The notes: generated by a model from the letters alone, not told the origin. A stretch of 64,000 bases of DNA from Natronosalvus halobius (GCF_024138145.1 NZ_CP099997.1:1922001-1986000); one strand, 5' to 3'. Counted from the first letter of the stretch, positions 51,597-60,203 are shown. A program made the numbers and translations.

Positions 51597-52130
51597 ATGC
51601 CCGGAGCCGTATTCCTCGAGGGAGAGCGGGTCGAACTCCAAACCGTCGAACTAGAAGACGCTGAATTCTTGCAGGAACTGATCAACGACCCGGCCGTCCG
51701 GACGAGCCTGTTCGCTCACCGTCCCATCGCCGGCCACCAGGAGCGCGAGTGGATCGAATCGATCGGCGAGGACGACGCCGTCAAACTCCTGATCTGCGTC
51801 GACGACGAGGCCGTCGGCATCGTCACCCTCGAGCCCCCGAACGACGTCTGGGGTTGTGCCGAAATCGCGTACATGGTCGCGCCGGCCGAGTGGGGCAACG
51901 GCTACGCCACCGACGCGGTCGAGGCGCTCTGCGGGTACGCGTTCACCGAACGACGGCTCAACAAGGTGTACGCGAGCGTCTACGCGACGAACGGGGCCTC
52001 GGCGCGCGTGCTCGAGAAGGCGGGGTTCCAGAAGGAAGGCGAGTTTCGCCGGGAGGCGTTCGTCGAGGGCGAGTACGTGGACCTCCTTCGGTATGGATTG
52101 CTGGCGGATGAGTGGGGTGAACGCCAGTAA
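51597..52130 (+). CDS. GNAT-family N-acetyltransferase (RimJ/RimL type)
   Basis: 177 residues from the ATG at 51597 (MPGAVFLEGERVELQTVELE). A GTG three codons upstream is possible. The acetyl-CoA binding segment is in IAYMVAPAEWGNGYATDAVE, with the Gly-rich turn Q/W-x-x-G-x-A. It is followed by VYATNGASARVLEKAGFQKE and FVEGEYVDLLRYGL, typical of the RimJ/RimL subgroup that acetylates ribosomal protein N-termini or other amines. The substrate is unknown. The gene lies 132 bp after argS and convergent with the PhoU-type gene. Confidence 0.9.
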   Translation: MPGAVFLEGERVELQTVELEDAEFLQELINDPAVRTSLFAHRPIAGHQEREWIESIGEDDAVKLLICVDDEAVGIVTLEPPNDVWGCAEIAYMVAPAEWGNGYATDAVEALCGYAFTERRLNKVYASVYATNGASARVLEKAGFQKEGEFRREAFVEGEYVDLLRYGLLADEWGERQ

Positions 52131-52145
52131 GGCCGGGAAAACGAA

Positions 52146-53354
52146 TCAGGCTCGAGCCAGGTCCTCGAACGCCGACGCCGACGTCCTGGTCCCTTTCGCG
52201 ATCAACACGTCGCCCGCCTGGAGGCTCGCGTCGGCGTCCCCGACCAGCAACCAGCCGTCCTCGGGCCGGCGGATGGCGATGATCGACATGGTCGACTCGG
52301 TGTCGGGCATTCCGTCGACGATCGACTGGCCGTCGAGCTGGCTCCCCGGCTCGACCTCGAGGCGGGTGATGATCTCGTCGCTCTCCTCGACGGCCATCTG
52401 CACGACCGGGTGGACGTCGATCTCGCGAAAGACGCCCTCCGTGATGTCGACGGCGGCGTCGCTGATGATCTCCGTCGCCTTGCTCAGGTGGATCAACCCG
52501 CGCAATCGCACCGGATCCGAAGCGTCGGCGGCCGCCCGCAGCGCCCACGCTTCGAAGCGTGACTCGAGCGCGTCGACCTCCACCTCGAGGTTCTGGACTT
52601 CCTCGGCCAGGCCGTCACTGTCGAAGAGGACGCTGCTGTAAGCCAGATCGACGGCCAGTTCCGAGAGGTTCTTCATGTGAACGATTGCGTCGACAGCCCG
52701 CTCGAGATCCGCCAGGTCGGGAGTCGCAGCGACTGGGGGCTCGTGGGGTGAGCCGGTCATTGCCTCACAGACCTCCTCGATTCCGGCGTCGGGCCCGCGC
52801 ATGAACGCTACGTCCGCAGCTTCGACGGTCGTCTGCGGGCCGGGGTTGAGGATCCACTCGTCGCCACGCCGGAGCGCGATGACCCGGACGCCCGTCTCGG
52901 ACTCCATGTTGATGTCCTGGAGGGTCCGCCCGGCGTATCCCGACTCGTCGGCGACGACCTCGCGGACGAGCGTCTCGACGGCCTCCGGGAGCGCCGCCCG
53001 CATCGCCTCCGGGAGACCGATGTCCTCCAGGACGACCTTCGCGATGTCCCCGGCGGCGTCGCTGATCTGGTCTGCGGCGGCGACGATGCCCAGCACCGGC
53101 GCGAGCTGTTCGGCGTCGTCCGGGTTTCGGGCCGCCATCATGAGGCTCATCCGCCCGCGCATTTCGAGGAGGTCCATTCGAGACTCGAGGCGCAGGACTT
53201 CGCGTGCCAGGTCCTCGTTGCGGTGGAGCACGGCGGAGTACGCGAGGTCGATCAGCAGTTCGGCCGTGTCTTTCATCTCGATCAACACGTCCTTGACGCT
53301 GATCGGCTCGTACTCGATGGGCGTCGACGGCGCCTCGTCCGCGAGCGGGTCCAT
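52146..53354 (-). CDS. Duplicated PhoU-TrkA_C domain protein
   Basis: 402 residues from the ATG at 53354. Two similar halves: ISVKDVLIEMKDTAELLIDL with YSAVLHRNEDLAREVLRLE, and later HMKNLSELAVDLAYSSVLF with DSDGLAEEVQNLEVEVD, are PhoU-like helical bundles. Each is followed by a TrkA-C-like domain (AGRTLQDINMESETGVRVIA and LDGQSIVDGMPDTESTMSII). TrkA_C domains bind nucleotide or ions and PhoU helices control transporters, so the protein probably regulates a transporter encoded elsewhere. A T-run at 53377-53387 lies about 28 bp before the start as TATA candidate. Confidence 0.88.
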   Translation of the reverse strand: MDPLADEAPSTPIEYEPISVKDVLIEMKDTAELLIDLAYSAVLHRNEDLAREVLRLESRMDLLEMRGRMSLMMAARNPDDAEQLAPVLGIVAAADQISDAAGDIAKVVLEDIGLPEAMRAALPEAVETLVREVVADESGYAGRTLQDINMESETGVRVIALRRGDEWILNPGPQTTVEAADVAFMRGPDAGIEEVCEAMTGSPHEPPVAATPDLADLERAVDAIVHMKNLSELAVDLAYSSVLFDSDGLAEEVQNLEVEVDALESRFEAWALRAAADASDPVRLRGLIHLSKATEIISDAAVDITEGVFREIDVHPVVQMAVEESDEIITRLEVEPGSQLDGQSIVDGMPDTESTMSIIAIRRPEDGWLLVGDADASLQAGDVLIAKGTRTSASAFEDLARA

Positions 53355-53590
53355 ACCCGAACACACCCACCGCGTGGAAAAAAGCGTTTCCCGGCCGTGG
53401 TCGCGTATCGGCCGAGAGGCGTCCGATGGCTCGAGCGTCCGACTGTTCGATTTCGACGACTCGCGACGAACAGAGCGGACCGATCCGAACGTCACCCGCC
53501 GCTCGTTCGTGTCCTATCTATCGGGGTGACTTTCAATGGCTGGCACTGGAAAGCGAGTCGCTATTCGGTCACGATGCACGAGTATAGTAC

Positions 53591-53962
53591 ATGAGAGGAA
53601 GACAAACGTCCGTACGATCCGAAGACGAATCGGGATCCTGGCTCGATCGAGTACGGCGGCGATCGGCGGAGGAGCCACCGGAGGAATCGAGCGGCCGATC
53701 CGGCTGGAGGAAGTGGAATTCCATGCGGCCAGGGCAGAACCAGCGAGGGAGCTGGTTCGGTCGCCGGAGCGAGGAATCGGAGACGGTCGACGACGAGTCG
53801 GGCAGTTGGCTGAGCCGGGCGCGGGCAAAGTACGGTCTCGGCACCCTGCTCGTCGCCGCCGGGGTCGTCCTCGTTCTCTTCCCGGAACCCATCACCTCGA
53901 CGGTCGGCATGATAATGGTCGGGGCCGGAGTCCTCCTCTGGCTCGCCGGCCTGGTCAGGTGA
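53591..53962 (+). CDS. Small membrane protein with basic/acidic repeats, unknown
   Basis: 123 residues. A hydrophilic N-terminal two-thirds with two similar blocks (DESGSWLDRVRRRSAEEPPE and DESGSWLSRARAKYGLGTL) leads to two hydrophobic helices at the C-terminus (TLLVAAGVVLVLFPEPIT and VGMIMVGAGVLLWLAGLV). The repeated DESGSWL words suggest an internal duplication. No function is recognised. The ATG at 53591 follows a region without clear promoter, and the gene may be expressed weakly. Confidence 0.6.
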   Translation: MRGRQTSVRSEDESGSWLDRVRRRSAEEPPEESSGRSGWRKWNSMRPGQNQRGSWFGRRSEESETVDDESGSWLSRARAKYGLGTLLVAAGVVLVLFPEPITSTVGMIMVGAGVLLWLAGLVR

Positions 53963-54251
53963 CCGGATCGCCAACCCAAGACTCGCGGGGAACGGCCCTC
54001 GAGTGACGTCGTGACCGTCAGTTTTTTCGAAAGACTACGCCACCCGGACAATACCACCCAGAGAGTCTCGAACGCGAAACGGACTGTGCTCCGTATGCTC
54101 CTCGAGGCGGCCGATGGTTAGAGGTAACTAAAATTTAAAACAGTGGAAGGCTCGTAGTCGGCTCGCACGTAGACGAGAGACGGGAAGGGGACTGTCTCAC
54201 CGTCACACACATCCGACACGGTTTTTGCCGGGGGACGGGAATCGACGCCCA
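53963..54251. other. Intergenic region upstream of serS
   Basis: 289 bp. AAAATTTAAAAC at about 54129-54140 is a strong TATA-like word but too far (over 100 bp) from the serS ATG for a leaderless start. TTTTTG at 54222-54227 lies about 27 bp before the ATG and may be the real promoter. The upstream TATA could drive a longer leader or a small RNA. No gene is seen. Confidence 0.45.
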
Positions 54252-55631
54252 ATGCTCGACCGGACGATCCTGCGCGAGGACCCCGAGGCGGTCCGCACGG
54301 CCCTCGAGAACCGAGGGACCGACGTCGACCTCGAGGCGATCCTGGAGGCCGACGAGGAGTGGCGCGACCTGAAAGCCCGCGGCGACGACCTTCGCCACCA
54401 GCGAAACGAGGTGAGTTCGAAGATCGGCGAACTGAAACAGGCCGGCGAGGACGAAGAGGCTGAGGAAGCCATCGAGCGCTCGCAGTCGCTCAAGGCCGAG
54501 ATCGAGGAGGTCGAGAACCGGGCGACCGAACTCGAGGCCGACCTCGAGGAACGCATTCTCGAGTTACCGCAGATTCCCGACGAGAGCGTCCCCGTCGGCG
54601 CGGACGAGGACGAGAACGTCGAGCGCCGCCGGTGGGGGTTCGACGACCTCCGCGACCTGCCCGAAGACGTGACGCCCCACTACGACCTCGGTGAGGATCT
54701 GGACGTCATCGACGAAGCCCGAGCAGCGAAGACCACCGGCGCCGGCTTTTACTTCCTCAAGGGCGACGGCGCCCGCCTCGAGCACGCGCTGATCCAGTTC
54801 ATGCTCGAGGTCCACCGCGAGCAGGGGTACGTCGACCTCCTGCCGCCGGTCCCGGTCTCGAGCGAATCGATGCGAGGGACGGGCCAGTTCCCCAAGTTCG
54901 TCGACGACGCCTACCGACTCGGCGGCAGCAACGAGGACCCCTACGAGGACGAGGACCTCTGGCTCTGCCCGACCGCTGAGGTCCCCGTCACCAACATGTA
55001 CGCCGACGAGATCCTTCTGAGGGACGACCTCCCATTGAAACATCAGGCGGTCACGCCGAACTTCCGGCGGGAAGCCGGCGAGCACGGCACCGAGACCCGC
55101 GGGATCGTTCGCGTTCACCAGTTCAACAAGGTCGAGCTGGTCAACTTCGTCGAACCCGAAACGAGTGACGACCGCCTCGAGGACCTCGTGGGCGAGGCTG
55201 AGGCGGTGCTCGAGCGACTGGGACTTCCCTACCGCATCCTCGAACTCTGCACCGGCGACCTGACGTTCGCGAGCGCGAAGACCTACGACATCGAGGTCTG
55301 GGCGCCCGGCGACGACATGGACGACGGGCCCGAGGAGGGCGGACGCTGGCTCGAGGTCTCGAGCGCGTCGAACTTCGAGGACTTCCAGGCCCGTCGAGCG
55401 GGCCTGCGGTACCGCCCCGAGCGTCACGAGTCGGCCGAATATCTCCATACGCTCAACGCCTCGGGGCTGGCGCTGCCGCGCGTAATGGTGGCGATCATCG
55501 AGTACTACCAGAACGAGGACGGGACCGTCACCGTCCCGGAGGCGCTCCGGCCGTACATGGGTGGCCAGGAGATCATCGAGGGCCACGAGAAAGTGGGCGA
55601 GAGCGCGCTGGGCGCGGGCGAGCGGGAGTAG
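54252..55631 (+). CDS. serS: Seryl-tRNA synthetase
   Basis: A 459-residue class II synthetase of the ordinary (bacterial-like) type, not the methanogen-specific one. The N-terminal coiled-coil arm for the long variable arm of tRNA-Ser spans about residues 25-105 (RHQRNEVSSKIGELKQAGED). Motif 2 is PNFRREAGEHGTETRGIVRV, and motif 3 is in ASGLALPRVMVAIIEYYQNE. The start at 54252 (MLDRTILREDPEAVRTALE) is standard. The C-terminus extends with GHEKVGESALGAGERE. Confidence 0.97.
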   Translation: MLDRTILREDPEAVRTALENRGTDVDLEAILEADEEWRDLKARGDDLRHQRNEVSSKIGELKQAGEDEEAEEAIERSQSLKAEIEEVENRATELEADLEERILELPQIPDESVPVGADEDENVERRRWGFDDLRDLPEDVTPHYDLGEDLDVIDEARAAKTTGAGFYFLKGDGARLEHALIQFMLEVHREQGYVDLLPPVPVSSESMRGTGQFPKFVDDAYRLGGSNEDPYEDEDLWLCPTAEVPVTNMYADEILLRDDLPLKHQAVTPNFRREAGEHGTETRGIVRVHQFNKVELVNFVEPETSDDRLEDLVGEAEAVLERLGLPYRILELCTGDLTFASAKTYDIEVWAPGDDMDDGPEEGGRWLEVSSASNFEDFQARRAGLRYRPERHESAEYLHTLNASGLALPRVMVAIIEYYQNEDGTVTVPEALRPYMGGQEIIEGHEKVGESALGAGERE

Positions 55632-55693
55632 GCGGGCATTCGGCCACGAGAAACCGGGTGGTCGTTCGGCCGCGAGAAGGCGTTCGTTCGTTT

Positions 55694-56599
55694 TCAACAG
55701 GACCGCGAGTCGACGCTCGTTTCGAGCACGTCCAGGTCGTCGTCCAGCCGGACGGTCATCACGTCCTCGCCGGCGGGCATCCGGACCTCGAGTCGATACG
55801 GGTCGCGAGCCACGACGCGGGTGAACTCGTCGCTGACGCACCACGGGAGCGTCCAGTAGGGGCGCTCGTCGAGGTTGATCCCGCGTTCGCGGTGGAAGGT
55901 CACGACGGCAGAGTGGTCGAGCAGGCGAAGGCCGGCCGCCGAACAGAGGGTGTGCCCGCACTGGACACACTCGTGGTCGACGCGGACGTCGACGCCGAGA
56001 CAGCACGATCCCTCCTCGACGACGTGCGTTTCCATACGGCCGCTGCACTCCGGACAGACGCCGTCGGCGGCCAGACAGTGCAGGTGGCGCACTCGGTTGT
56101 CGAACGCCTCGGCGACTTCCTCGTGGGTCCGGTCGGCGAGGCCGCCCGGCGGGAAGGAGTACTCGCCGTGGCGTTGACCGCAGTCGGCGCACTCGATGGC
56201 CAGTCGTTCGTCATCGTAGACGCCCTGGAGCGGGCCGCCGCAGGTGACGCAACCCCCCTGTACGGGGAAGGGGTCGAGGTCGGGGTGTTCGTTGAACGTG
56301 CCGGCGATCACGGATCTGACGACCTTCTCGCCGGCGTGTTTGAAGTCGTAGCCGCCGTCACGCTGGACCACGAACTGGCCCGAGAGCTTCTGGAGGTGGT
56401 AGTTGAACTGCGCCGAGTCCCGCATGTCGACGGCCCGGCGGAGGTTGGAGAATGACACCGGGCGTTCGTCGGCGGCCCACAGCGCCTCGAGGATCGAGAG
56501 GCGCGTCTCGTTGCCGATGAGGGCGAAGGCCTCAGCCGGTCCGAGACAGTCCGTGCACTCGAGGATCGTGGAGTCGCTCGAGACCTCGGGTTTGCTCAT
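55694..56599 (-). CDS. ArsR-like winged-helix regulator with zinc ribbons
   Basis: 301 residues. After CTDCLGPAEAFALIGNETRL the winged helix is SILEALWAADERPVSFSNL, RRAVDMRDSAQFNYHLQKL and DGGYDFKHAGEKVVRSVIA. The long C-terminal part has CxxC pairs (GCVTCGGPLQGVYDDE, IECADCGQRHGEYSF, VCPECSGRME, HECVQCGHTLCSAAGL) that look like two zinc ribbons, and ends in a beta domain. Haloarchaea have several regulators of this build with unknown ligands. The region is bounded by serS and the aIF2-gamma promoter region, and the gene is transcribed toward serS. Confidence 0.85.
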   Translation of the reverse strand: MSKPEVSSDSTILECTDCLGPAEAFALIGNETRLSILEALWAADERPVSFSNLRRAVDMRDSAQFNYHLQKLSGQFVVQRDGGYDFKHAGEKVVRSVIAGTFNEHPDLDPFPVQGGCVTCGGPLQGVYDDERLAIECADCGQRHGEYSFPPGGLADRTHEEVAEAFDNRVRHLHCLAADGVCPECSGRMETHVVEEGSCCLGVDVRVDHECVQCGHTLCSAAGLRLLDHSAVVTFHRERGINLDERPYWTLPWCVSDEFTRVVARDPYRLEVRMPAGEDVMTVRLDDDLDVLETSVDSRSC

Positions 56600-57033
56600 A
56601 TCGGATGATCGACCAGGAACGACTAAAGCGTTCGCTGAATTGTGTTTTTGTAAGGAATCAGAGGTTTCTCGCCGCTGTGTCCGTCGCTCTCGCCAAATCT
56701 GCTGCGCCTGCCGTGCTCGCCGTTCCCGTCGCTTCCGCCACGCTCACCGCGTCTCTCGCGCCCGCCACTCCTGCCGCTCTCGCTGCACCCATCGCACCAT
56801 CGCACCCGTCGCACCCATCGCACCCGTCGCACCCGTCGCACCCGTCGCACCCGATTGCGCCTCTCTCGAGCAACCGACCGAAACGCAAACCGCTCGAGCG
56901 GTGTCGAGGTAGCGAGTCGCGCAACCGCCATCGCTCGAGCGGGCGAGGCTGGCAGGGCCTGGCGCACGCACCTGCAGAACAGTAGGTTTATCAATCGCAG
57001 GGCGGAAGCCCTAGTAGAATTACTTACCGTCTT
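56600..57033. other. Intergenic region between zinc-ribbon regulator and aIF2-gamma
   Basis: 434 bp. It holds the 9-bp repeat array listed next and probable promoters in both directions. GGTTTATC at about 56985-56992 is a TATA candidate for the aIF2-gamma operon. Open frames here come from the repeat and are judged non-coding because one unit is shortened by a base. Confidence 0.5.
56785..56855. repeat. Eight tandem 9-bp units (GCACCCRTC)
   Basis: Units start at 56785, 56794 (eight bases only), 56802, 56811, 56820, 56829, 56838 and 56847. Most read GCACCCGTC or GCACCCATC. The array is a small minisatellite in non-coding DNA. The 8-base unit would break any reading frame. Confidence 0.85.
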
Positions 57034-58266
57034 ATGGCAGGAAATGGACAACCGGAGGTGAACATCGGACTCGTCGGCCACGTCGATCACGGCAAGACGA
57101 CGCTGGTGCAGGCCCTGAGCGGCTCGTGGACTGACCAGCACTCAGAGGAGATGAAACGCGGTATCTCCATCAGGCTGGGCTACGCGGACGCGACGTTCCG
57201 TCGCTGTCCCGGGGTCGATGAACCCGAGTGTTTCACCGTCGAAGAGGAGTGTCCGGACGGCTCCGAAAGCGAGCCCGTCCGGACCGTGTCGTTCGTCGAC
57301 GCCCCGGGGCACGAGACCCTGATGGCGACGATGCTGTCGGGCGCCTCGCTGATGGACGGTGCCGTGCTCGTCGTCTCGGCTTCTGAGCCCGTGCCACAGC
57401 CCCAGACCGAGGAGCACCTGATGGCGCTCGACATCATCGGCATCGAGAACATCGTCATCGCTCAGAACAAGGTCGACCTAGTCGACGCCGAAACCGCCCG
57501 CGACAACTACCAGCAGATCAAGGAGTTCGTCGAGGGCACGGTCGCGGAGGACGCTCCAATCGTCCCCCTCTCCGCCGGTCAGGAGGTCAACATCGACTAC
57601 CTCATCGGCGCCATCGAGGAGGAGATTCCAACGCCCGAGCGCGACCCCGACGTCGACCCCCGGATGCACGTCGCCCGGAGCTTCGACATCAACAAACCCG
57701 GGACGACCCACGAGAACATCACTGGGGGCGTCCTCGGCGGCAGCCTGGTCGCCGGAGAACTCGAGGTCGGCGGCGAACTCGAGGTTCGTCCCGGTCGACA
57801 GGTCGAAGAGGGCGGCCAGTCCGAGTACGTTCCGATCGAGACGACGGTCCGCTCGCTGCAGGCGGCAGGACAGTCCGTCGACACGGCGACGCCGGGCGGC
57901 CTGCTCGGCGTCGGCACCGGACTGGACCCATCGCTGACGAAGGGCGACGCCCTTGCGGGCCGCATCGCCGGCCCACCGGGGTCGCTCCCGCCGACCTGGG
58001 AGCAGTTCACCATGAGCGTCGACCTGCTTGAGCGCGTCGTCGGCGCCGAGGGGAGCGAGACCATCGACCCGATCAGCACGGGCGAACCGCTGATGATGAC
58101 CGTCGGCACCTCGACGACCGTCGGCGCCGTCACCAGCGCCCGAGAGGGCGAGTGCGAGGTCAACCTCCAGCGCCCCGTCTGTGCCGAACCCGGCGCGAAG
58201 ATCGCCATCAATCGCCGGATCGGCGCCCGGTGGCGCCTGATCGGCCTCGGCACGCTCCAAGAATAG
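57034..58266 (+). CDS. eif2g: Translation initiation factor aIF2 gamma subunit
   Basis: 410-residue GTPase of the ternary complex that brings initiator tRNA to the ribosome. G1 is [20 protein letters not shown], switch 1 has [16 protein letters not shown], and G3 is [18 protein letters not shown] zinc knuckle is formed by Cys-containing [13 protein letters not shown] and EECPDG. Domain II includes [11 protein letters not shown]-like sequence ([20 protein letters not shown]). First of a row of five genes on the same strand (PIN protein, rpoE1, spt4 and dephospho-CoA kinase). Confidence 0.97.
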   Translation: MAGNGQPEVNIGLVGHVDHGKTTLVQALSGSWTDQHSEEMKRGISIRLGYADATFRRCPGVDEPECFTVEEECPDGSESEPVRTVSFVDAPGHETLMATMLSGASLMDGAVLVVSASEPVPQPQTEEHLMALDIIGIENIVIAQNKVDLVDAETARDNYQQIKEFVEGTVAEDAPIVPLSAGQEVNIDYLIGAIEEEIPTPERDPDVDPRMHVARSFDINKPGTTHENITGGVLGGSLVAGELEVGGELEVRPGRQVEEGGQSEYVPIETTVRSLQAAGQSVDTATPGGLLGVGTGLDPSLTKGDALAGRIAGPPGSLPPTWEQFTMSVDLLERVVGAEGSETIDPISTGEPLMMTVGTSTTVGAVTSAREGECEVNLQRPVCAEPGAKIAINRRIGARWRLIGLGTLQE

Positions 58267-58275
58267 TCCGGAGAG

Positions 58276-58662
58276 ATGACCACGACGGTAGTCCTCGATA
58301 CGAGCGCGCTCATGATGCCGGTCGAACTCGACGTGCGCCTGTTCGACGAACTCGACCGAGTCGTTGGGTCGTACGAACCGACGACGCCCCAGCCGGTCCT
58401 CGAAGAACTCCGACGACTGTCCGAGCGGGGCGGCGAGGAGGGCACCGCGGCGACGGTCGGCCACGATCTCGCGACCGAGCGCTGTCTCGTGGTCGACACC
58501 GAGGAATCGTACGCCGACGACGCGCTGGTCGAACTCGCCCGCGAGGGCGTTGCCGACTACGTCGTCACGAACGACCTCGCGCTTCGCGACCGGATCCTCG
58601 AGGCGGGGATACCGGTAATTGCATTACGCGGGAGAAACAAGTTAGCAACCACTCAACCATAG
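58276..58662 (+). CDS. PIN domain protein (Fcf1/VapC9-like)
   Basis: 128 residues: TTTVVLDTSALMMPVELDVR, LRRLSERGGEEGTAATVGHD, VDTEESYADDALVELAREG, and VVTNDLALRDRILEAGIPVI. The acidic residues Asp, Glu and Asp of a PIN nuclease are present. Similar single-domain PIN proteins between aIF2-gamma and rpoE are a conserved archaeal arrangement, so a house-keeping RNA processing role seems likelier than a toxin. No antitoxin is adjacent. It starts nine bases after aIF2-gamma and ends directly before the rpoE1 ATG. Confidence 0.88.
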   Translation: MTTTVVLDTSALMMPVELDVRLFDELDRVVGSYEPTTPQPVLEELRRLSERGGEEGTAATVGHDLATERCLVVDTEESYADDALVELAREGVADYVVTNDLALRDRILEAGIPVIALRGRNKLATTQP

Positions 58663-59235
58663 ATGTACAAACGGGTCAAACTAAAGGATACAGTAGAAGT
58701 GCCCCCGGAAGCCCTCGGCGACGTCTCGCCGGGGCTCGTGAAGCAACTGCTCCAGGACAAACTCGAAGGACGCATGGACGAGGAGGTCGGCAGCGTCGTC
58801 TCAATTACCGAGGTCCACGACATCGGTGAAGGGACGGTCCTGCCCAACCGCCCCGGCGTCTACTACGAGGCGGAGTTCGACGCGGTCACCTTCGACCCGC
58901 AGATGCAGGAGGTCGTCGACGGGACGATCGTCGAAGTCGTCGAGTTCGGTGCCTTCGTCGGCATCGGCCCCGTGGACGGACTGCTCCACGTCTCCCAGAT
59001 CTCCGACGAGTACCTCGCGTTCGATCGGGAGAACCAGCGTCTCGCCTCGAGCGAGTCCGACCGAGCCATCGGCGTCGACGACGCCGTCCGGGCGCGCATC
59101 GTGACGAAGAGCATCGACGAACGCAACCCGCGCGACTCGAAGATCGGTCTCACGGCCAAACAGCCCGGTCTGGGCAAACACGGCTGGCTGACCGAAGAAT
59201 TCGAGCAACGCGAAGAAGTAACGGCGGGTGAATAG
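58663..59235 (+). CDS. rpoE1: RNA polymerase subunit E' (Rpo7)
   Basis: 190 residues, homologue of eukaryotic Rpb7. The N-terminal RNP-like domain runs MYKRVKLKDTVEVPPEALGD to about residue 80, and an S1 domain follows (VDGTIVEVVEFGAFVGIGPV, GLLHVSQISDEYLAFDREN, KIGLTAKQPGLGKHGWL). It forms the stalk of archaeal RNA polymerase with Rpo4, which is not in this window. The ATG is directly after the TAG of the PIN gene and the spt4 GTG follows two bases after its stop, so it sits in an operon. Confidence 0.96.
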   Translation: MYKRVKLKDTVEVPPEALGDVSPGLVKQLLQDKLEGRMDEEVGSVVSITEVHDIGEGTVLPNRPGVYYEAEFDAVTFDPQMQEVVDGTIVEVVEFGAFVGIGPVDGLLHVSQISDEYLAFDRENQRLASSESDRAIGVDDAVRARIVTKSIDERNPRDSKIGLTAKQPGLGKHGWLTEEFEQREEVTAGE

Positions 59236-59237
59236 TC

Positions 59238-59435
59238 GTGGCGTCGAACCGCCTCGTCTGTCGCGAGTGCCACCTCGTCAATCCGGCCGACGCCACCACC
59301 TGTGAGTCCTGTGCCTCCTCCTCGCTCACCGAAGACTGGGCCGGCTACGTCGTCATCGCCCACCCCGAACAGAGCGAGATTGCGACGGAGATGCAGGTCA
59401 CCGAACCGGGCTCGTACGCCCTCAAGGTTCGGTAG
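59238..59435 (+). CDS. spt4: Transcription elongation factor Spt4
   Basis: 65 residues starting with GTG at 59238. Zinc-binding cysteines are in LVCRECHLVNPAD and CESCASSSLTEDW, and the beta strand GYVVIAHPEQSEIA completes the Spt4/RpoE2 fold. Together with Spt5 it forms the DSIF-like processivity factor. Two bases after the rpoE1 stop, so likely coupled. Length is typical. Confidence 0.94.
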   Translation: MASNRLVCRECHLVNPADATTCESCASSSLTEDWAGYVVIAHPEQSEIATEMQVTEPGSYALKVR

Positions 59436-59443
59436 TCGATCTC

Positions 59444-59497
59444 GTGAGCGTGATCATGATCATGATCATGACCGTGAGCATGGGCGTGAGCGTGACT
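59444..59497 (+). repeat. Nine tandem hexamers RTGANC between spt4 and kinase gene
   Basis: GTGAGC, GTGATC, ATGATC, ATGATC, ATGACC, GTGAGC, ATGGGC, GTGAGC, GTGACT in direct succession. Every unit starts with an ATG or GTG, all in one frame, which reads briefly and then meets a stop. That frame is not the frame of the kinase gene. A second hexamer run (GATGAC/GATAAC type) at about 59548-59580 lies inside the kinase gene. Confidence 0.8.
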
Positions 59498-59505
59498 CCC
59501 CAGCC

Positions 59506-60129
59506 GTGACTCGAGACGACACGAGCGCGGACGGAGACGCCGGTTCTGACGACGATGACGATAACGATAACGATGACGACCAGCCCCTGCTCTCGCTTCC
59601 TGAATCGCTTCGCCACGAACTCAAGGACCCGATGGGGCCGGTCGAGACCGACGCCGGGATCCTGCTCGAGGGTGTCGACGGACCATTGATCGCCGTCGGC
59701 GACGTCGTGACCTACCACCTCCTGGAGGCTGGGCGCACGCCGGACGTCGCCCTGATCGACGGCTACACCAAGCGGGAGGCCGTCGATGCGGAGGTCGAAC
59801 GCGTCGTCAGCGACGAACGCGGCGAGGACGACCGCACCACCCTCGAGGTCACGAACCCGCCCGCCGTGCTGACCCGACCGCTGCTCGAGGCGCTGGTCGA
59901 GGGCCTCGAGCGACCTGACCCGGTGACCATCGTGGTCGATGGCGAGGAGGACCTGGCCGTCCTCCCGGCCCTCCTCGCAGCGCCCGAGGGCGCGAGCGTC
60001 GTCTACGGCCAGCCCGACGTGGGGATGGTTCACGTCACCGTCGACGCGGAGACGCGAGAGAGCGCGCGAGACCTGCTCGAACGATTCGACGGTGACGTCG
60101 AGCGAGCGCTGGCGCTGCTCGAGGCGTGA
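59506..60129 (+). CDS. GTP-dependent dephospho-CoA kinase
   Basis: 207 residues from the GTG at 59506 (VTRDDTSADGDAGS), followed by an Asp/Asn stretch and the enzyme domain: LLSLPESLRHELKDPMGPVE, AVGDVVTYHLLEAGRTPDVA, LIDGYTKREAVDAEVERVV, TLEVTNPPAVLTRPLLEALV and PVTIVVDGEEDLAVLPALL. This is the archaeal enzyme that makes CoA from dephospho-CoA with GTP. The low-complexity acidic leader is made by a hexamer repeat. The spt4-kinase neighbourhood is conserved in archaea as I recall it. The frame to 59302 overlaps spt4 and is rejected. Confidence 0.93.
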   Translation: MTRDDTSADGDAGSDDDDDNDNDDDQPLLSLPESLRHELKDPMGPVETDAGILLEGVDGPLIAVGDVVTYHLLEAGRTPDVALIDGYTKREAVDAEVERVVSDERGEDDRTTLEVTNPPAVLTRPLLEALVEGLERPDPVTIVVDGEEDLAVLPALLAAPEGASVVYGQPDVGMVHVTVDAETRESARDLLERFDGDVERALALLEA

Positions 60130-60173
60130 GAAAGACGGCGGCGGTTCTCGCCACGAGACGGGCTTCGTGAAGC

Positions 60174-60180
60174 TATTTAC
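60174..60180 (+). promoter_or_regulatory. TATA element of the geranylgeranyl reductase gene
   Basis: TATTTAC centred about 27 bp before the ATG at 60204, consistent with a leaderless transcript. Confidence 0.55.
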
Positions 60181-60203
60181 CGTCGGCTGAGTACTGCCCG
60201 GGT

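Noticed and set aside
56785-56855. CRISPR array
   Set aside because: The units are 9 bp in direct tandem without spacers, so this is a minisatellite. No other repeat-spacer pattern was found in the window.
56605-56985. 126-codon frame containing a Ser-His-Pro repeat
   Set aside because: It is produced by the 9-bp minisatellite, one unit of which is short by a base, and the flanking sequence has no coding bias.
58276-58662. VapC-type toxin
   Set aside because: No antitoxin gene is adjacent and the gene lies in a core translation-transcription row, so a housekeeping nuclease is likelier.
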